From Betaproteobacteria bacterium (GTDB lineage Bacteria > Pseudomonadota > Gammaproteobacteria > Burkholderiales > Burkholderiaceae_D): a stretch of 35,825 bases of DNA. Shown piece after piece: positions 1-7,584 of the stretch; position 1 is the first letter of the stretch, and every line of letters begins with the position of its first letter. The DNA lies in contig JANXTA010000046.1 in the NCBI GenBank assembly GCA_025356395.1, positions 1 through 35,825 of the forward strand. The letters run 5' to 3'. Under the pieces are notes generated by a model that saw nothing but the letters and a program-made list of their open reading frames with translations, made no database searches and had not been told where the DNA came from. Position numbers and translations under genes: made by a program.

Positions 1-364
<364 letters not shown>

Positions 365-551
365 TCTATAACCTTGATTGTTATGGATTTGAGTAGGTGT
401 GAGTGCCGCTGTGCCGATACGTAATAAAATGCGTTCGGTGTCTTAAGCGATACGATCGCGCTCGCAAAACGAAATACACAGAGCTTTGCTTCTTCCCAGA
501 TTGATTTTCTTGACACAGGTATTTTTTGTGCGCAGGAAAGTTTAAAACTTA
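365..551 (+). other. 23S-5S internal transcribed spacer
   Basis: This is a 187-base AT-richer spacer between 23S and 5S rRNA. It has no tRNA cloverleaf and no credible ORF. It would be removed when the rRNA precursor is processed. Confidence 0.8.
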
Positions 552-667
552 TGCCTGATGACCATAGCAAGGTGGAACCACTCCTTCCCATCCCGAACAG
601 GACCGTGAAACGCTTTTGCGCCGATGATAGTTAGCATTGCGCTTGTGAAAGTAGGTTATTGTCAGGC
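552..667 (+). rRNA. rrf: 5S ribosomal RNA
   Basis: This complete 5S rRNA gene is about 116 bases long. The 5' end (TGCCTGATGACCATAGCAAG) and 3' end (GTCAGGC) can pair as helix I. The conserved CCATCCCGAACAG loop B/C segment is present at about 589-601. It lies directly upstream of a strong terminator, as expected for the last gene of an rrn operon. End positions may be off by one or two bases. Confidence 0.96.
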
Positions 668-676
668 TTTTATGCG

Positions 677-711
677 AAACCCCAGATCGAAAGATCTGGG
701 GTTTTTTCTTT
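677..711 (+). terminator. Rho-independent terminator of the rRNA operon
   Basis: A 9-bp perfect stem (680-688 with 693-701, CCCCAGATC/GATCTGGGG) is closed by a GAAA tetraloop and followed by six T residues from 702. The three A residues before the stem can extend the pairing. It begins about 10 bases after the 5S gene. Confidence 0.95.
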
Positions 712-1025
712 TGGGTAACGGAAACGCAAGTACGACGAAATATTCAGCTGCGCAGGTCAGTATGACAGGATAGGGGTCGCAAACTCGATGCACGGACTGT
801 TCCAGTGTTGCGATCTCCACGGCCCTTATCGCGATTCCACTGACTGATCGGATACCGGGTCGTGAACAAGACTGCGATTGATCTCGAATATTCCACACTT
901 CGCCGAAAGCCGTCTGATTCGATGTTTAGGGCCATTGCGGTTCCGAATCACGCACTGACTCCGCAATAGCTAGCCCCACCCATTTTCCTCAATCAAATCG
1001 ATTCCTACTACGCACCAAAGACTCG
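712..1025. other. Intergenic region without a recognisable gene
   Basis: This 314-base stretch lies between the rRNA terminator and the FAD dehydrogenase gene. The reading frames through it resemble no protein I know, and I see no tRNA, no strong hairpin and no convincing promoter hexamer pair. It is less GC-rich than most of the window, like the gene that follows. It presumably holds the promoter of that gene. Confidence 0.6.
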
Positions 1026-2678
1026 ATGCTGCGCGTTACTGAGATTCGACTGCCTCTCGGCCATGCGTCCGACGCCATAGTTCGAGCTGTTGTCGAAGTG
1101 CTGCACATTGCGCCGGACGAACTGACTTCCTTCGAAATTGTGCGTCGTGCCAACGATGCTCGAAAGAAATCGGCCGTCGTGATGGTCTATTCGGTTGACG
1201 TCGACCTGATCGATGAAGAAGCCGTTCTTTCACGCAGCACAGACGACTCGCGTGTTCGCCGGAAGCCCGACACCAGCTACCGCTTTGTCGCGGAACGTCC
1301 AGGTTTGCCAGTTCCTTCCCGGCCCGTCGTCATCGGTGCCGGTCCATGTGGACTCTTCGCGGGATTAATCTTGGCCGAAATGGGTCTGCGGCCCATCATT
1401 CTCGATCGCGGAAAGGTCGTTCGCGAAAGGACGAAAGATACCTGGTGTTTCTGGCGTCAAGGGATTCTCAATCCGGAATCGAATGTCCAGTTCGGTGAGG
1501 GTGGTGCGGGGACTTTCTCAGATGGAAAACTCTGGAGTCAGATCAAGGATCCCCGGCATCTCGGACGAAAGGTTCTCGCAGAATTTGTTGCCGCAGGCGC
1601 TCCCGCAGAGATCCTGGTCGAGGCACATCCGCACATCGGCACATTCCGCTTGGTCCAAGTCGTCGAAAATCTGCGTCGAAAGATCGAGAGCCTCGGCGGG
1701 GAATATCGTTTCGAGCATCACGTTATCGATTTCGACATTGCAGAGTTCAGAGGAAATAGACATCTCCGTGGACTGCATCTTCAAGACGGCAGCTATCTCG
1801 CGGCAGAACGGGTCGTCCTCGCAGTGGGCCACAGCGCTAGAGATACTTTTTATGCATTGCACGATCGCTCCGTTCACCTGGAAGCCAAGCCGTTTTCGAT
1901 CGGCGTTCGAATTGAGCATCCTCAGAGCTGGATAGACCGAGCACGCTTTGGTCCCTGCGCGGGACACCCCGATCTGGGAGCTGCCGCATACAGCCTTTCG
2001 CATCACTGCGAAAACGGACGCACCGCATATAGCTTCTGCATGTGTCCAGGCGGAACGGTCGTGGCTGCCGCCTCGGAACCTGGCCGACTCGCGATCAACG
2101 GGATGAGCCAGTATTCACGCAACGCGCACAACGCCAATTCCGGCTTGGTCGTCGGGATCGAGCCGATACGCGACTACCCTGGCCATCCGCTCGCAGGAAT
2201 CGAGTTACAGCGCAAATGGGAAACGTTGGCGTACGAAGCCGGTGGTTCGACCTACGAAGCACCAGCTCAGACGGTTCGCGATTTTCTCGCAGGCCAGGCT
2301 TCGAGTGCGCTTGGGGAAGTCACTCCCTCATACAAGCCGGGGGTTCAACCGTCCGATCTGACGCGCTGCCTTCCCGACTTCGTGATCGAAGCCCTCCGCG
2401 AAGCGATCCCGGTGTTCGGCCGCCAAATCCGCGACTACGATCATCCGGACGTATTGCTGACCGGAATCGAGTCACGCACGTCTTCACCGGTTCGAATTAC
2501 GCGTGGCAGCGACTTCCAGAGTATCAACACCGCACATCTCTATCCCGCCGGCGAAGGTGCTGGATATGCCGGCGGGATCCTTTCCGCGGCCGTCGACGGC
2601 ATCAAGGTCGCCGAAGCCGTTGCGCTGAGCATTCTCGGATCGAACCTCATTCCCGGCTCGCATCCTCACTCCGACTGA
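1026..2678 (+). CDS. FAD-dependent dehydrogenase, COG2509 type
   Basis: This 550-aa protein is a predicted NAD(P)/FAD-dependent oxidoreductase of the uncharacterised COG2509 group. An N-terminal domain of about 90 residues precedes a dinucleotide-binding fold with VVIGAGPCGLFAG near residues 101-113. A family-typical stretch, NVQFGEGGAGTFSDGKL, lies around residue 155-172, and a late GEGAGYAGGI segment near 510-520 probably contacts FAD. The length fits the family. No substrate is known, and a link to rRNA or to nicotinate metabolism cannot be shown. The ATG at 1026 has no clear Shine-Dalgarno site but gives the expected N-terminus. By eye, codon use is less GC-biased than in the genes from 2898 onward, which may indicate separate ancestry. 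Confidence 0.85.
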   Translation: MLRVTEIRLPLGHASDAIVRAVVEVLHIAPDELTSFEIVRRANDARKKSAVVMVYSVDVDLIDEEAVLSRSTDDSRVRRKPDTSYRFVAERPGLPVPSRPVVIGAGPCGLFAGLILAEMGLRPIILDRGKVVRERTKDTWCFWRQGILNPESNVQFGEGGAGTFSDGKLWSQIKDPRHLGRKVLAEFVAAGAPAEILVEAHPHIGTFRLVQVVENLRRKIESLGGEYRFEHHVIDFDIAEFRGNRHLRGLHLQDGSYLAAERVVLAVGHSARDTFYALHDRSVHLEAKPFSIGVRIEHPQSWIDRARFGPCAGHPDLGAAAYSLSHHCENGRTAYSFCMCPGGTVVAAASEPGRLAINGMSQYSRNAHNANSGLVVGIEPIRDYPGHPLAGIELQRKWETLAYEAGGSTYEAPAQTVRDFLAGQASSALGEVTPSYKPGVQPSDLTRCLPDFVIEALREAIPVFGRQIRDYDHPDVLLTGIESRTSSPVRITRGSDFQSINTAHLYPAGEGAGYAGGILSAAVDGIKVAEAVALSILGSNLIPGSHPHSD

Positions 2679-2897
2679 TCCGCTTGCGCATGCCAGCGGA
2701 CGCAGCGGCCAGCTGACTGTCGAACGTCTCGCGATATTCACACCAGCGCAGCCGCTTCGAGAAGGATCGCGACGGTCTGTCCGGACCGTTTCTGTCGTGG
2801 CGCTGTCCGCTACGCGCGCGTCGACGAAATCGGGCCGCGCTTCGTCATGGGCCTGCTCCCCCGTGCCATCGGCGCGTAGCAGCCGATGAAGCGCGAT

Positions 2898-4094
2898 TCA
2901 GTGAGCCGTCGCCGCCACCGGGATCTCGGTCGAAGGTGGCGTGTTGCGGCTGCGACCGCAACGCACGAGTCCGTCGATCATCACCATGCCCACACCCGGG
3001 ATGTCCCCAAGCGCGACGCTTTCCAGCAGGGTGCGTCCCGCCGTGTGTTGCGCGCGATCCATGAAGACGAAGTCCGCGTCGCGTCCCACTTCGATGAGAC
3101 CGCTATTGAGCTGGCGGATTTTCGCGGTGTTGCCGGTCGCGAAGCAGAACGCCATCTCGGCCGGAATGCCGCCAAGACCCGACAGCAAAGCAATCATGCG
3201 CAGGATTCCCAGCGGTTGCACGCCGGAGCCGGCTGGGCCGTCGGTTCCGAGGATCACGCGATGCGGGCACTTCAGTTCGAGGGCCGTACGTGCGGCGGCG
3301 ATTGCGACCCGCTCGTTGCCGTTGTGCACGATCTCGATCGCGCGCGTCGAGCGCTCGCACAGTTCGCAGACGTCCCGCTCCGGCAGCGCGGTATGGCCGC
3401 CGTTGATGTGACCGATGATGTCCGCATCCGCCTCGAGCACCACGTCCTTGTCGATCAGCCCCGAGCCCGGGATCGACGGTCCGCCGGTGTGGATGGTGCT
3501 CTGGATGCCGTACTTGCGCGCCCACGCGACCATCGTCGCCGCTTCTTCGCCGGCCTTGACCGACCCCAGCCCGACCTCGCCGAGCAACCTGACGCCCGAC
3601 TCCGCAAGTTCCCGAAAGTCCGACTCGACCATGCCCTTCTCAATCACGGGCGCACCCGCCAGGACCTTGACCCCGCCAGGGCGAAAATTGTCGAACGCCC
3701 GTTGTGCCGTGATCGCCAATGCCTTGAGGCCCACGATGTCCTTCGGACGTCCAGGCAGATGGACCTCGCCAGCCGAGATCATCGTCGTCACGCCACCGTG
3801 CATCGTCGACTCGATCCAGCCGAGTTGACTCTGGCGCGGGGTCCAGTCGCCGAAGACCGGATGCACGTGGCTGTCGATCAGCCCGGGACAGAGGCAGGTC
3901 CGTCGTGCATCGACCACGGTCTTCGCATCCGCGATATCGCAATCGACTTCCTTGCCGACGGCCGTGATCAGGCCGTCCACCACGACGACGGTATCGGCGT
4001 CGAGGATCGGATGATCGATGTCGCCCGACAGCATCAGGCCGACATTGCGGATGACGACCTTGCCGCACTTCTCGCCTACGATCGCATCAGCCAT
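2898..4094 (-). CDS. ena: Amidohydrolase, probable enamidase (6-oxotetrahydronicotinate hydrolase)
   Basis: This 398-aa protein of the metal-dependent amidohydrolase superfamily probably opens the ring of 1,4,5,6-tetrahydro-6-oxonicotinate, giving 2-formylglutarate and ammonia, as Eubacterium barkeri enamidase does. The N-terminal beta-sandwich strand region (about 10-65) leads to GLIDSHVHP with H76 and H78. Other likely metal ligands are E173, H202 (STIHTGGP), H229 (IIGHINGGH) and D285 (ILGTDGP). The C-terminal VGRDADFVFMD segment is typical of cyclic amidohydrolases. An AAGGGAGA ribosome site precedes the start at 4094. The gene is last in the leftward fpr-tetR-ena operon and overlaps tetR by 8 bases. 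The enamidase call leans on context, since 6-hydroxynicotinate reductase is encoded divergently. Another cyclic amide substrate remains possible. Confidence 0.8.
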   Translation of the reverse strand: MADAIVGEKCGKVVIRNVGLMLSGDIDHPILDADTVVVVDGLITAVGKEVDCDIADAKTVVDARRTCLCPGLIDSHVHPVFGDWTPRQSQLGWIESTMHGGVTTMISAGEVHLPGRPKDIVGLKALAITAQRAFDNFRPGGVKVLAGAPVIEKGMVESDFRELAESGVRLLGEVGLGSVKAGEEAATMVAWARKYGIQSTIHTGGPSIPGSGLIDKDVVLEADADIIGHINGGHTALPERDVCELCERSTRAIEIVHNGNERVAIAAARTALELKCPHRVILGTDGPAGSGVQPLGILRMIALLSGLGGIPAEMAFCFATGNTAKIRQLNSGLIEVGRDADFVFMDRAQHTAGRTLLESVALGDIPGVGMVMIDGLVRCGRSRNTPPSTEIPVAATAH

Positions 4095-4845
4095 GGCGCT
4101 CTCCCTTCATCGTTGAACCGCTGCCGTTATCGAGATGTCGGGTACGTGGAGGCGCACGCGAAGGAGCGGTGGCCAGGCCGCGCAAGACCATGTCGAGCAC
4201 GAAGCCCTCCCAGCGATCCTGTGCCGCGGCCGACTCGAGATCCTCGCCTAGGAACGCCGACAGCGTGAAGCGGTTGGACTGGTGAAAATAACCGGTCGCC
4301 GCGATCAGCAGATAGAGGTCGCGCGCCGCGACGTCCGCGCGGAACAGGCCCTGCTCGATGCCACTACGCAGCACCTCGTCCGTCGTGCCGATCGCCGGCG
4401 ACGAATACTCGCGGGCGCGCAGCGACTTGACGATGTGCTTGCCCCGATGAAGGTTCTCGCTGTTGAGCAGGCTTACGAATTCCGGATGCTCTCGGTAATA
4501 GCGATGCACGAACCGGATCACCGTCGTCAGGGCTTCGACCGGCTCGCCGAGGTCAAGGTCGAGCGTGGACTCCGCATCGTTGAACCGTCGATAGGTCTCC
4601 TCGAGCACGGCGACGAAGAGACCTTCCTTGTTACCGAAGTAGTAATAGATCATGCGATCGACGGACTTGGCGGCCTTCGAGATCTTCTCGACGCTTCCGC
4701 CGTCGAACCCGTGCTTGGCGAACACCTTGATCGCCGCTCTCAGGATGCTGTCGCGGGTGGCTTTCGCGGAGAGTTCGCGGACGCCGAGCGGTCGGCCCGC
4801 AGCGTTGATCTTCGGGCTCGACGGACGTGCGGCTGAAGTCGTCAT
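4087..4845 (-). CDS. TetR/AcrR-family transcriptional regulator
   Basis: This 252-aa protein has an N-terminal TetR helix-turn-helix at about residues 27-85, ending in the typical MIYYYFGNKEGLF recognition-helix segment. A helical ligand-binding domain with YREHPEF and an aromatic, variable C-terminal half follows. A disordered tail rich in Arg, Pro and Ser (about 225-252) runs over the start of the amidohydrolase gene. The gene lies between fpr and ena in one leftward operon, so it is the obvious local regulator. Candidate operators are the palindromes at 5793-5832 over the fpr promoter. The ligand is probably nicotinate, 6-hydroxynicotinate or a later intermediate, which is inference only. 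Confidence 0.9.
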   Translation of the reverse strand: MTTSAARPSSPKINAAGRPLGVRELSAKATRDSILRAAIKVFAKHGFDGGSVEKISKAAKSVDRMIYYYFGNKEGLFVAVLEETYRRFNDAESTLDLDLGEPVEALTTVIRFVHRYYREHPEFVSLLNSENLHRGKHIVKSLRAREYSSPAIGTTDEVLRSGIEQGLFRADVAARDLYLLIAATGYFHQSNRFTLSAFLGEDLESAAAQDRWEGFVLDMVLRGLATAPSRAPPRTRHLDNGSGSTMKGERHG

Positions 4846-4925
4846 GCGTGTCGACCGCAGCCGCCCGCAGCCGCTCGGCCCACGCCAGTCGCCTCCTTCG
4901 TCAGCCGTTCGCTCTGCACGTCCGA

Positions 4926-5699
4926 CTACTTCTCGACGAACGCGCGTTCGATCACGAAGTCGCCGGGCGTCGACGTATTGCCTTCCTTGAATCCCTTGCC
5001 TTCGAGCAACGCCTTGAGGTCCTTCAGCATCTCCGGACTGCCGCAGATCATGGCGCGGTCGTGGGCCGGATCGAGCGACGGCAGTTCCAGATCGGCCATC
5101 AGCTTGCCGGTCTCGATCAGCTCGGTGATGCGGCCCATGTTGACGAAGGACTCGCGCGTGACCGTGGGGTAGTAGCGCAGTTGGCTCGACACCATGTCGC
5201 CGAGGAATTCATGCGACGGCAGGTGCTCGACCAGCAGGTCGTGATACGCGAGCTCTTCGACCTGTCGCACGCCGTGCACCAGGATCACTTGCGAGAATTT
5301 CTCGTAGGTTTCGGGATCGCGCACCAGGCTCATGAACGGCGCCAGCCCCGTACCCGTGCAGAACATGTACAGCCGCTTGCCCGGCAACAGGTAGTCGACG
5401 ACCAGCGTTCCCGTCGGCTTGCGACCGACGATGATCGTGTCGCCGACTTCGATGTGCTGCAGGCGCGACGTCAATGGGCCCTCGTCGACCTTGATGCTGA
5501 GGAACTCGAGGTGGTCCTCGTAGTTGGCGCTCGCGATGCTGTACGCGCGCAGTAACGGCTTGTCGTTGACGCGCAGGCCGATCATCGTGAAGTGACCGTT
5601 GCTGAAGCGCAGCGCTGGATCGCGCGTCGTCGTGAAGGTAAACAGGCGGTCGGTCCAGTGATGGACGCTCAGGACGCGCTCTTCGTTGAATGCACTCAT
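4926..5699 (-). CDS. fpr: Ferredoxin--NADP+ reductase (Fpr type)
   Basis: This 257-aa plant-type ferredoxin-NADP reductase family flavoprotein has the bacterial Fpr length. The FAD-binding RAYS motif is at 51-54, the NADP-binding CTGTGLAPF motif at 114-122, and a late MICGSPEM motif is present. The C-terminus VIERAFVEK resembles subclass I bacterial enzymes. It is the first gene of the leftward operon with tetR and ena, and diverges from 6-hydroxynicotinate reductase. The likely job is moving electrons from NADPH to a ferredoxin that feeds that reductase. A general Fpr role in redox stress is the alternative. The ATG at 5699 matches family N-termini (MSAFNEERV). An in-frame extension upstream to 5876 overlaps the operator region and looks unrelated to the family. 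No Shine-Dalgarno sequence is visible. Confidence 0.9.
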   Translation of the reverse strand: MSAFNEERVLSVHHWTDRLFTFTTTRDPALRFSNGHFTMIGLRVNDKPLLRAYSIASANYEDHLEFLSIKVDEGPLTSRLQHIEVGDTIIVGRKPTGTLVVDYLLPGKRLYMFCTGTGLAPFMSLVRDPETYEKFSQVILVHGVRQVEELAYHDLLVEHLPSHEFLGDMVSSQLRYYPTVTRESFVNMGRITELIETGKLMADLELPSLDPAHDRAMICGSPEMLKDLKALLEGKGFKEGNTSTPGDFVIERAFVEK

Positions 5700-5792
5700 G
5701 GAATGGAAGGAGGTATGAGTCGTTGTCGTTCGTGAGACGCCGTTTGCAAAAAGCGTTTGCCAGGCTCGGGCAGGTGCGCTAGATTCGCGTTG

Positions 5793-5832
5793 ATGTAGCG
5801 TTCGCGACATTTCGATGTAGCGGATACTACAT
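5793..5832. promoter_or_regulatory. Pair of 18-bp palindromic operator candidates
   Basis: Two sites share one layout. ATGTAG-N6-CTACAT at 5815-5832 has perfect 6-bp arms. ATGTAGCGTTCGCGACAT at 5793-5810 is an imperfect palindrome with the same left arm. They start 22 bp apart, about two helical turns, within the direct repeat GATGTAGCG. The right site covers the predicted -10 of the leftward fpr promoter, which suits a repressor such as the TetR protein of the same operon. Binding itself is inferred. Confidence 0.5.
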
Positions 5833-5852
5833 AAGGTACAGGGCTGATTCAA
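5824..5852 (-). promoter_or_regulatory. Candidate sigma70 promoter of the fpr-tetR-ena operon
   Basis: On the minus strand TTGAAT (5852-5847) and TAGTAT (5829-5824) are separated by 17 bp. Each matches the sigma70 consensus at four of six positions. The -10 lies inside the perfect ATGTAG-N6-CTACAT palindrome. The leader to the ATG at 5699 would be about 120 bases. Confidence 0.35.
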
Positions 5853-5902
5853 GTAGGTGGTCGGCGGTGATTTCAAGAGGTTGTCGGACTGATTTCACCA
5901 CG
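5845..5902 (+). promoter_or_regulatory. Tandem 22-23 bp repeats upstream of hnr
   Basis: Two and a half imperfect direct repeats stand head to tail. Units start with TGATTCAAGTAGGTGGTCGG at 5845 and TGATTTCAAGAGGTTGTCGG at 5868, followed by a partial TGATTTCACCACG at 5890. The helical-turn period suggests stacked sites for an activator or repressor of the rightward operon. A weak -10-like TATTTT lies at 5923-5928 without a good -35, which would fit activator dependence. Confidence 0.4.
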
Positions 5903-5943
5903 CGAATCGTCACCCATCTCGTTATTTTGTCAGACCCGCAACG

Positions 5944-7578
5944 ATGACCGAACACACCAAGACGGATGGGCTGCCCGCGATGGACGCGATGCCCCTGTCG
6001 TCACCTGCGCCGTCGCAGCTCATCCAGGCGCTCGATCGCGCTGCCCCGCGCAACGAGCGCATGGCCAGCACCAAGGTCGAATGCAACGCCTGTCCGGTGC
6101 TGTGCCAGATCAGCGACGGCAAGACCGGCGCCTGTGATCGCTACGCGAATCATCAGGGCATCCTGATCCGGGTCGATCCCGTGGTCCTGCTGCTACGCAC
6201 GCTGAGCGAGACATCGGGCGCCGTGGTTCCGTTCGCGCCGCTGGCCGACGGCGCCGACGCGCAAGAGCAGCAGGACCCTGCCTGGAACGGCGATCTGCTG
6301 CTCGCCGACGAGGTGTTCGTGACGGGTATCGGCGCGTCGACGACCTATCCCGACTACAAGCCTGCCCCCTTCATCGTCGCCTCCAAGGCGGCCGGCGTCG
6401 ACATGGTGACCGTCGTCACCGAAGGCATCTTCAGCTACTGCAGCTTCAAGGTGAAGATCGACACCGACCGCTATCTCGGCCCCGAACAGGCCAACGTCCG
6501 CTGCAAGGGCGAGGTCGTCGGACACGTGACCACGGCCGAGTATGGCTCGCAGATGCTGTCCCTCGGCGGCGTCCACCATCTCACCGGCGGCAGCAAGAAG
6601 GAAGGCCGCGTCACGGTCGAGATGATGGAGAGGCTTGGCAACAAGCAGGCCGTGGAACTGTCCATCGATGGCGGCACGCAGGTCCTCGTGCAGGCAGGCC
6701 GATCACCGGTCGTCGACGGCGTCGAGGAGCGGCGCATGCGCGTGGGTTGCGGCTCGGCGACCGTCGGCATCTTCGCTAAGCAGATGGTCGGCGAGGCCGA
6801 CGAGGTCATCGTCGTCGACGATCACATCACCGGCGTGCTGACCGAGCACCAGGCTGGTCGCTGCCTCGACATGCGGCGCTCCGGCGTGCGGCTGCGGGGT
6901 CGCAAGTCGACGCCGGGCCGTTACTTCCAGGTCGCCAATCCCGGTACCGGCTGGGGCGGAACCGACATCGCCGATCCGTTGTCGATCATCGAGACCTGGG
7001 ACCCCGATCACGCATGGCCCGGCCTCCGTCTGCTGATGACGTCGACGACCGGCGAGCACGCGGCCTGGTACGTCCTCGACGAGTCGCTGACGCCGCAACC
7101 GCAGGACATGCCGCCGTCGATGCAGGACGTGGTCGACCGGATCGGCGAGAACTGCGAGCCATCGCAATCGACCGTGTTGTTCCTCGCTGGCGCGGGCGGC
7201 AGCCTGCGCGCCGGCGTGACCGACAACCCGGTGCTGCTGACGCGCGCGATCAAGCAGGCGCTCGTCAACGTGACCTGTGGCGGCGCGCCGGCCTATGTCT
7301 GGCCCGGCGGCGGCATCACGGTGATGGCCGACGTGATGCGCATGCCCGACAACAGCTTCGGCACGGTGCCGACGCCGGCGATCGTGGCGCCCATCGAGTT
7401 CAGCATGCGGCTCCCGGACTACGAAGCGATGGGCGGTCACATGGACTACGTGCGCTCGCTGGATCAGGTGCTGAAGACCGGCGCGTGGCACGACGACGGC
7501 GCCCCGATCGCGCGGCGCTGGGCGCTGCCGGGCGCCACCAATCCCTGGCCGCTGGGTCACGCACCCTTGCTCGGCTGA
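5944..7578 (+). CDS. hnr: 6-hydroxynicotinate reductase (iron-sulfur flavoprotein)
   Basis: This 544-aa protein matches what I know of the 6-hydroxynicotinate reductase family, which reduces 6-hydroxynicotinate to 1,4,5,6-tetrahydro-6-oxonicotinate with ferredoxin-level electrons. An N-terminal cysteine cluster (C47-x2-C50-x3-C54-x9-C64) looks like an Fe-S site. The segments FVTGIGASTTYPDYKPAPF (about 121-139) and VGCGSATVGIFAKQM (about 264-278) look family-specific. The E. barkeri enzyme is reported to carry covalently bound flavin and several Fe-S clusters. There is no signal peptide, so it should be cytoplasmic. It opens the rightward operon and is followed after 6 bases by the UPF0280 gene. 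The ATG at 5944 lacks an obvious ribosome site, and the ATG at 5980 is an alternative. Confidence 0.85.
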   Translation: MTEHTKTDGLPAMDAMPLSSPAPSQLIQALDRAAPRNERMASTKVECNACPVLCQISDGKTGACDRYANHQGILIRVDPVVLLLRTLSETSGAVVPFAPLADGADAQEQQDPAWNGDLLLADEVFVTGIGASTTYPDYKPAPFIVASKAAGVDMVTVVTEGIFSYCSFKVKIDTDRYLGPEQANVRCKGEVVGHVTTAEYGSQMLSLGGVHHLTGGSKKEGRVTVEMMERLGNKQAVELSIDGGTQVLVQAGRSPVVDGVEERRMRVGCGSATVGIFAKQMVGEADEVIVVDDHITGVLTEHQAGRCLDMRRSGVRLRGRKSTPGRYFQVANPGTGWGGTDIADPLSIIETWDPDHAWPGLRLLMTSTTGEHAAWYVLDESLTPQPQDMPPSMQDVVDRIGENCEPSQSTVLFLAGAGGSLRAGVTDNPVLLTRAIKQALVNVTCGGAPAYVWPGGGITVMADVMRMPDNSFGTVPTPAIVAPIEFSMRLPDYEAMGGHMDYVRSLDQVLKTGAWHDDGAPIARRWALPGATNPWPLGHAPLLG

Positions 7579-7584
7579 CCCGCG

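Noticed and set aside
2772-2796. Hairpin ACGGTC/GACCGT followed by TTCTGT as a terminator between convergent genes
   Set aside because: The stem is only 6 bp and there is no T run. It may act as a weak terminator but cannot be supported.
2760-2880. Possible remnant of a coding sequence (frame containing RFVMGLLPRAIGA) between the dehydrogenase and amidohydrolase genes
   Set aside because: A few plausible residues before a stop are not enough to name a family or claim a pseudogene.
2886-4268. 460-codon open frame on the plus strand opposite the amidohydrolase
   Set aside because: The minus strand encodes a clear amidohydrolase with all metal ligands. The plus frame is Arg/Asp/His-rich and spans the tetR overlap.
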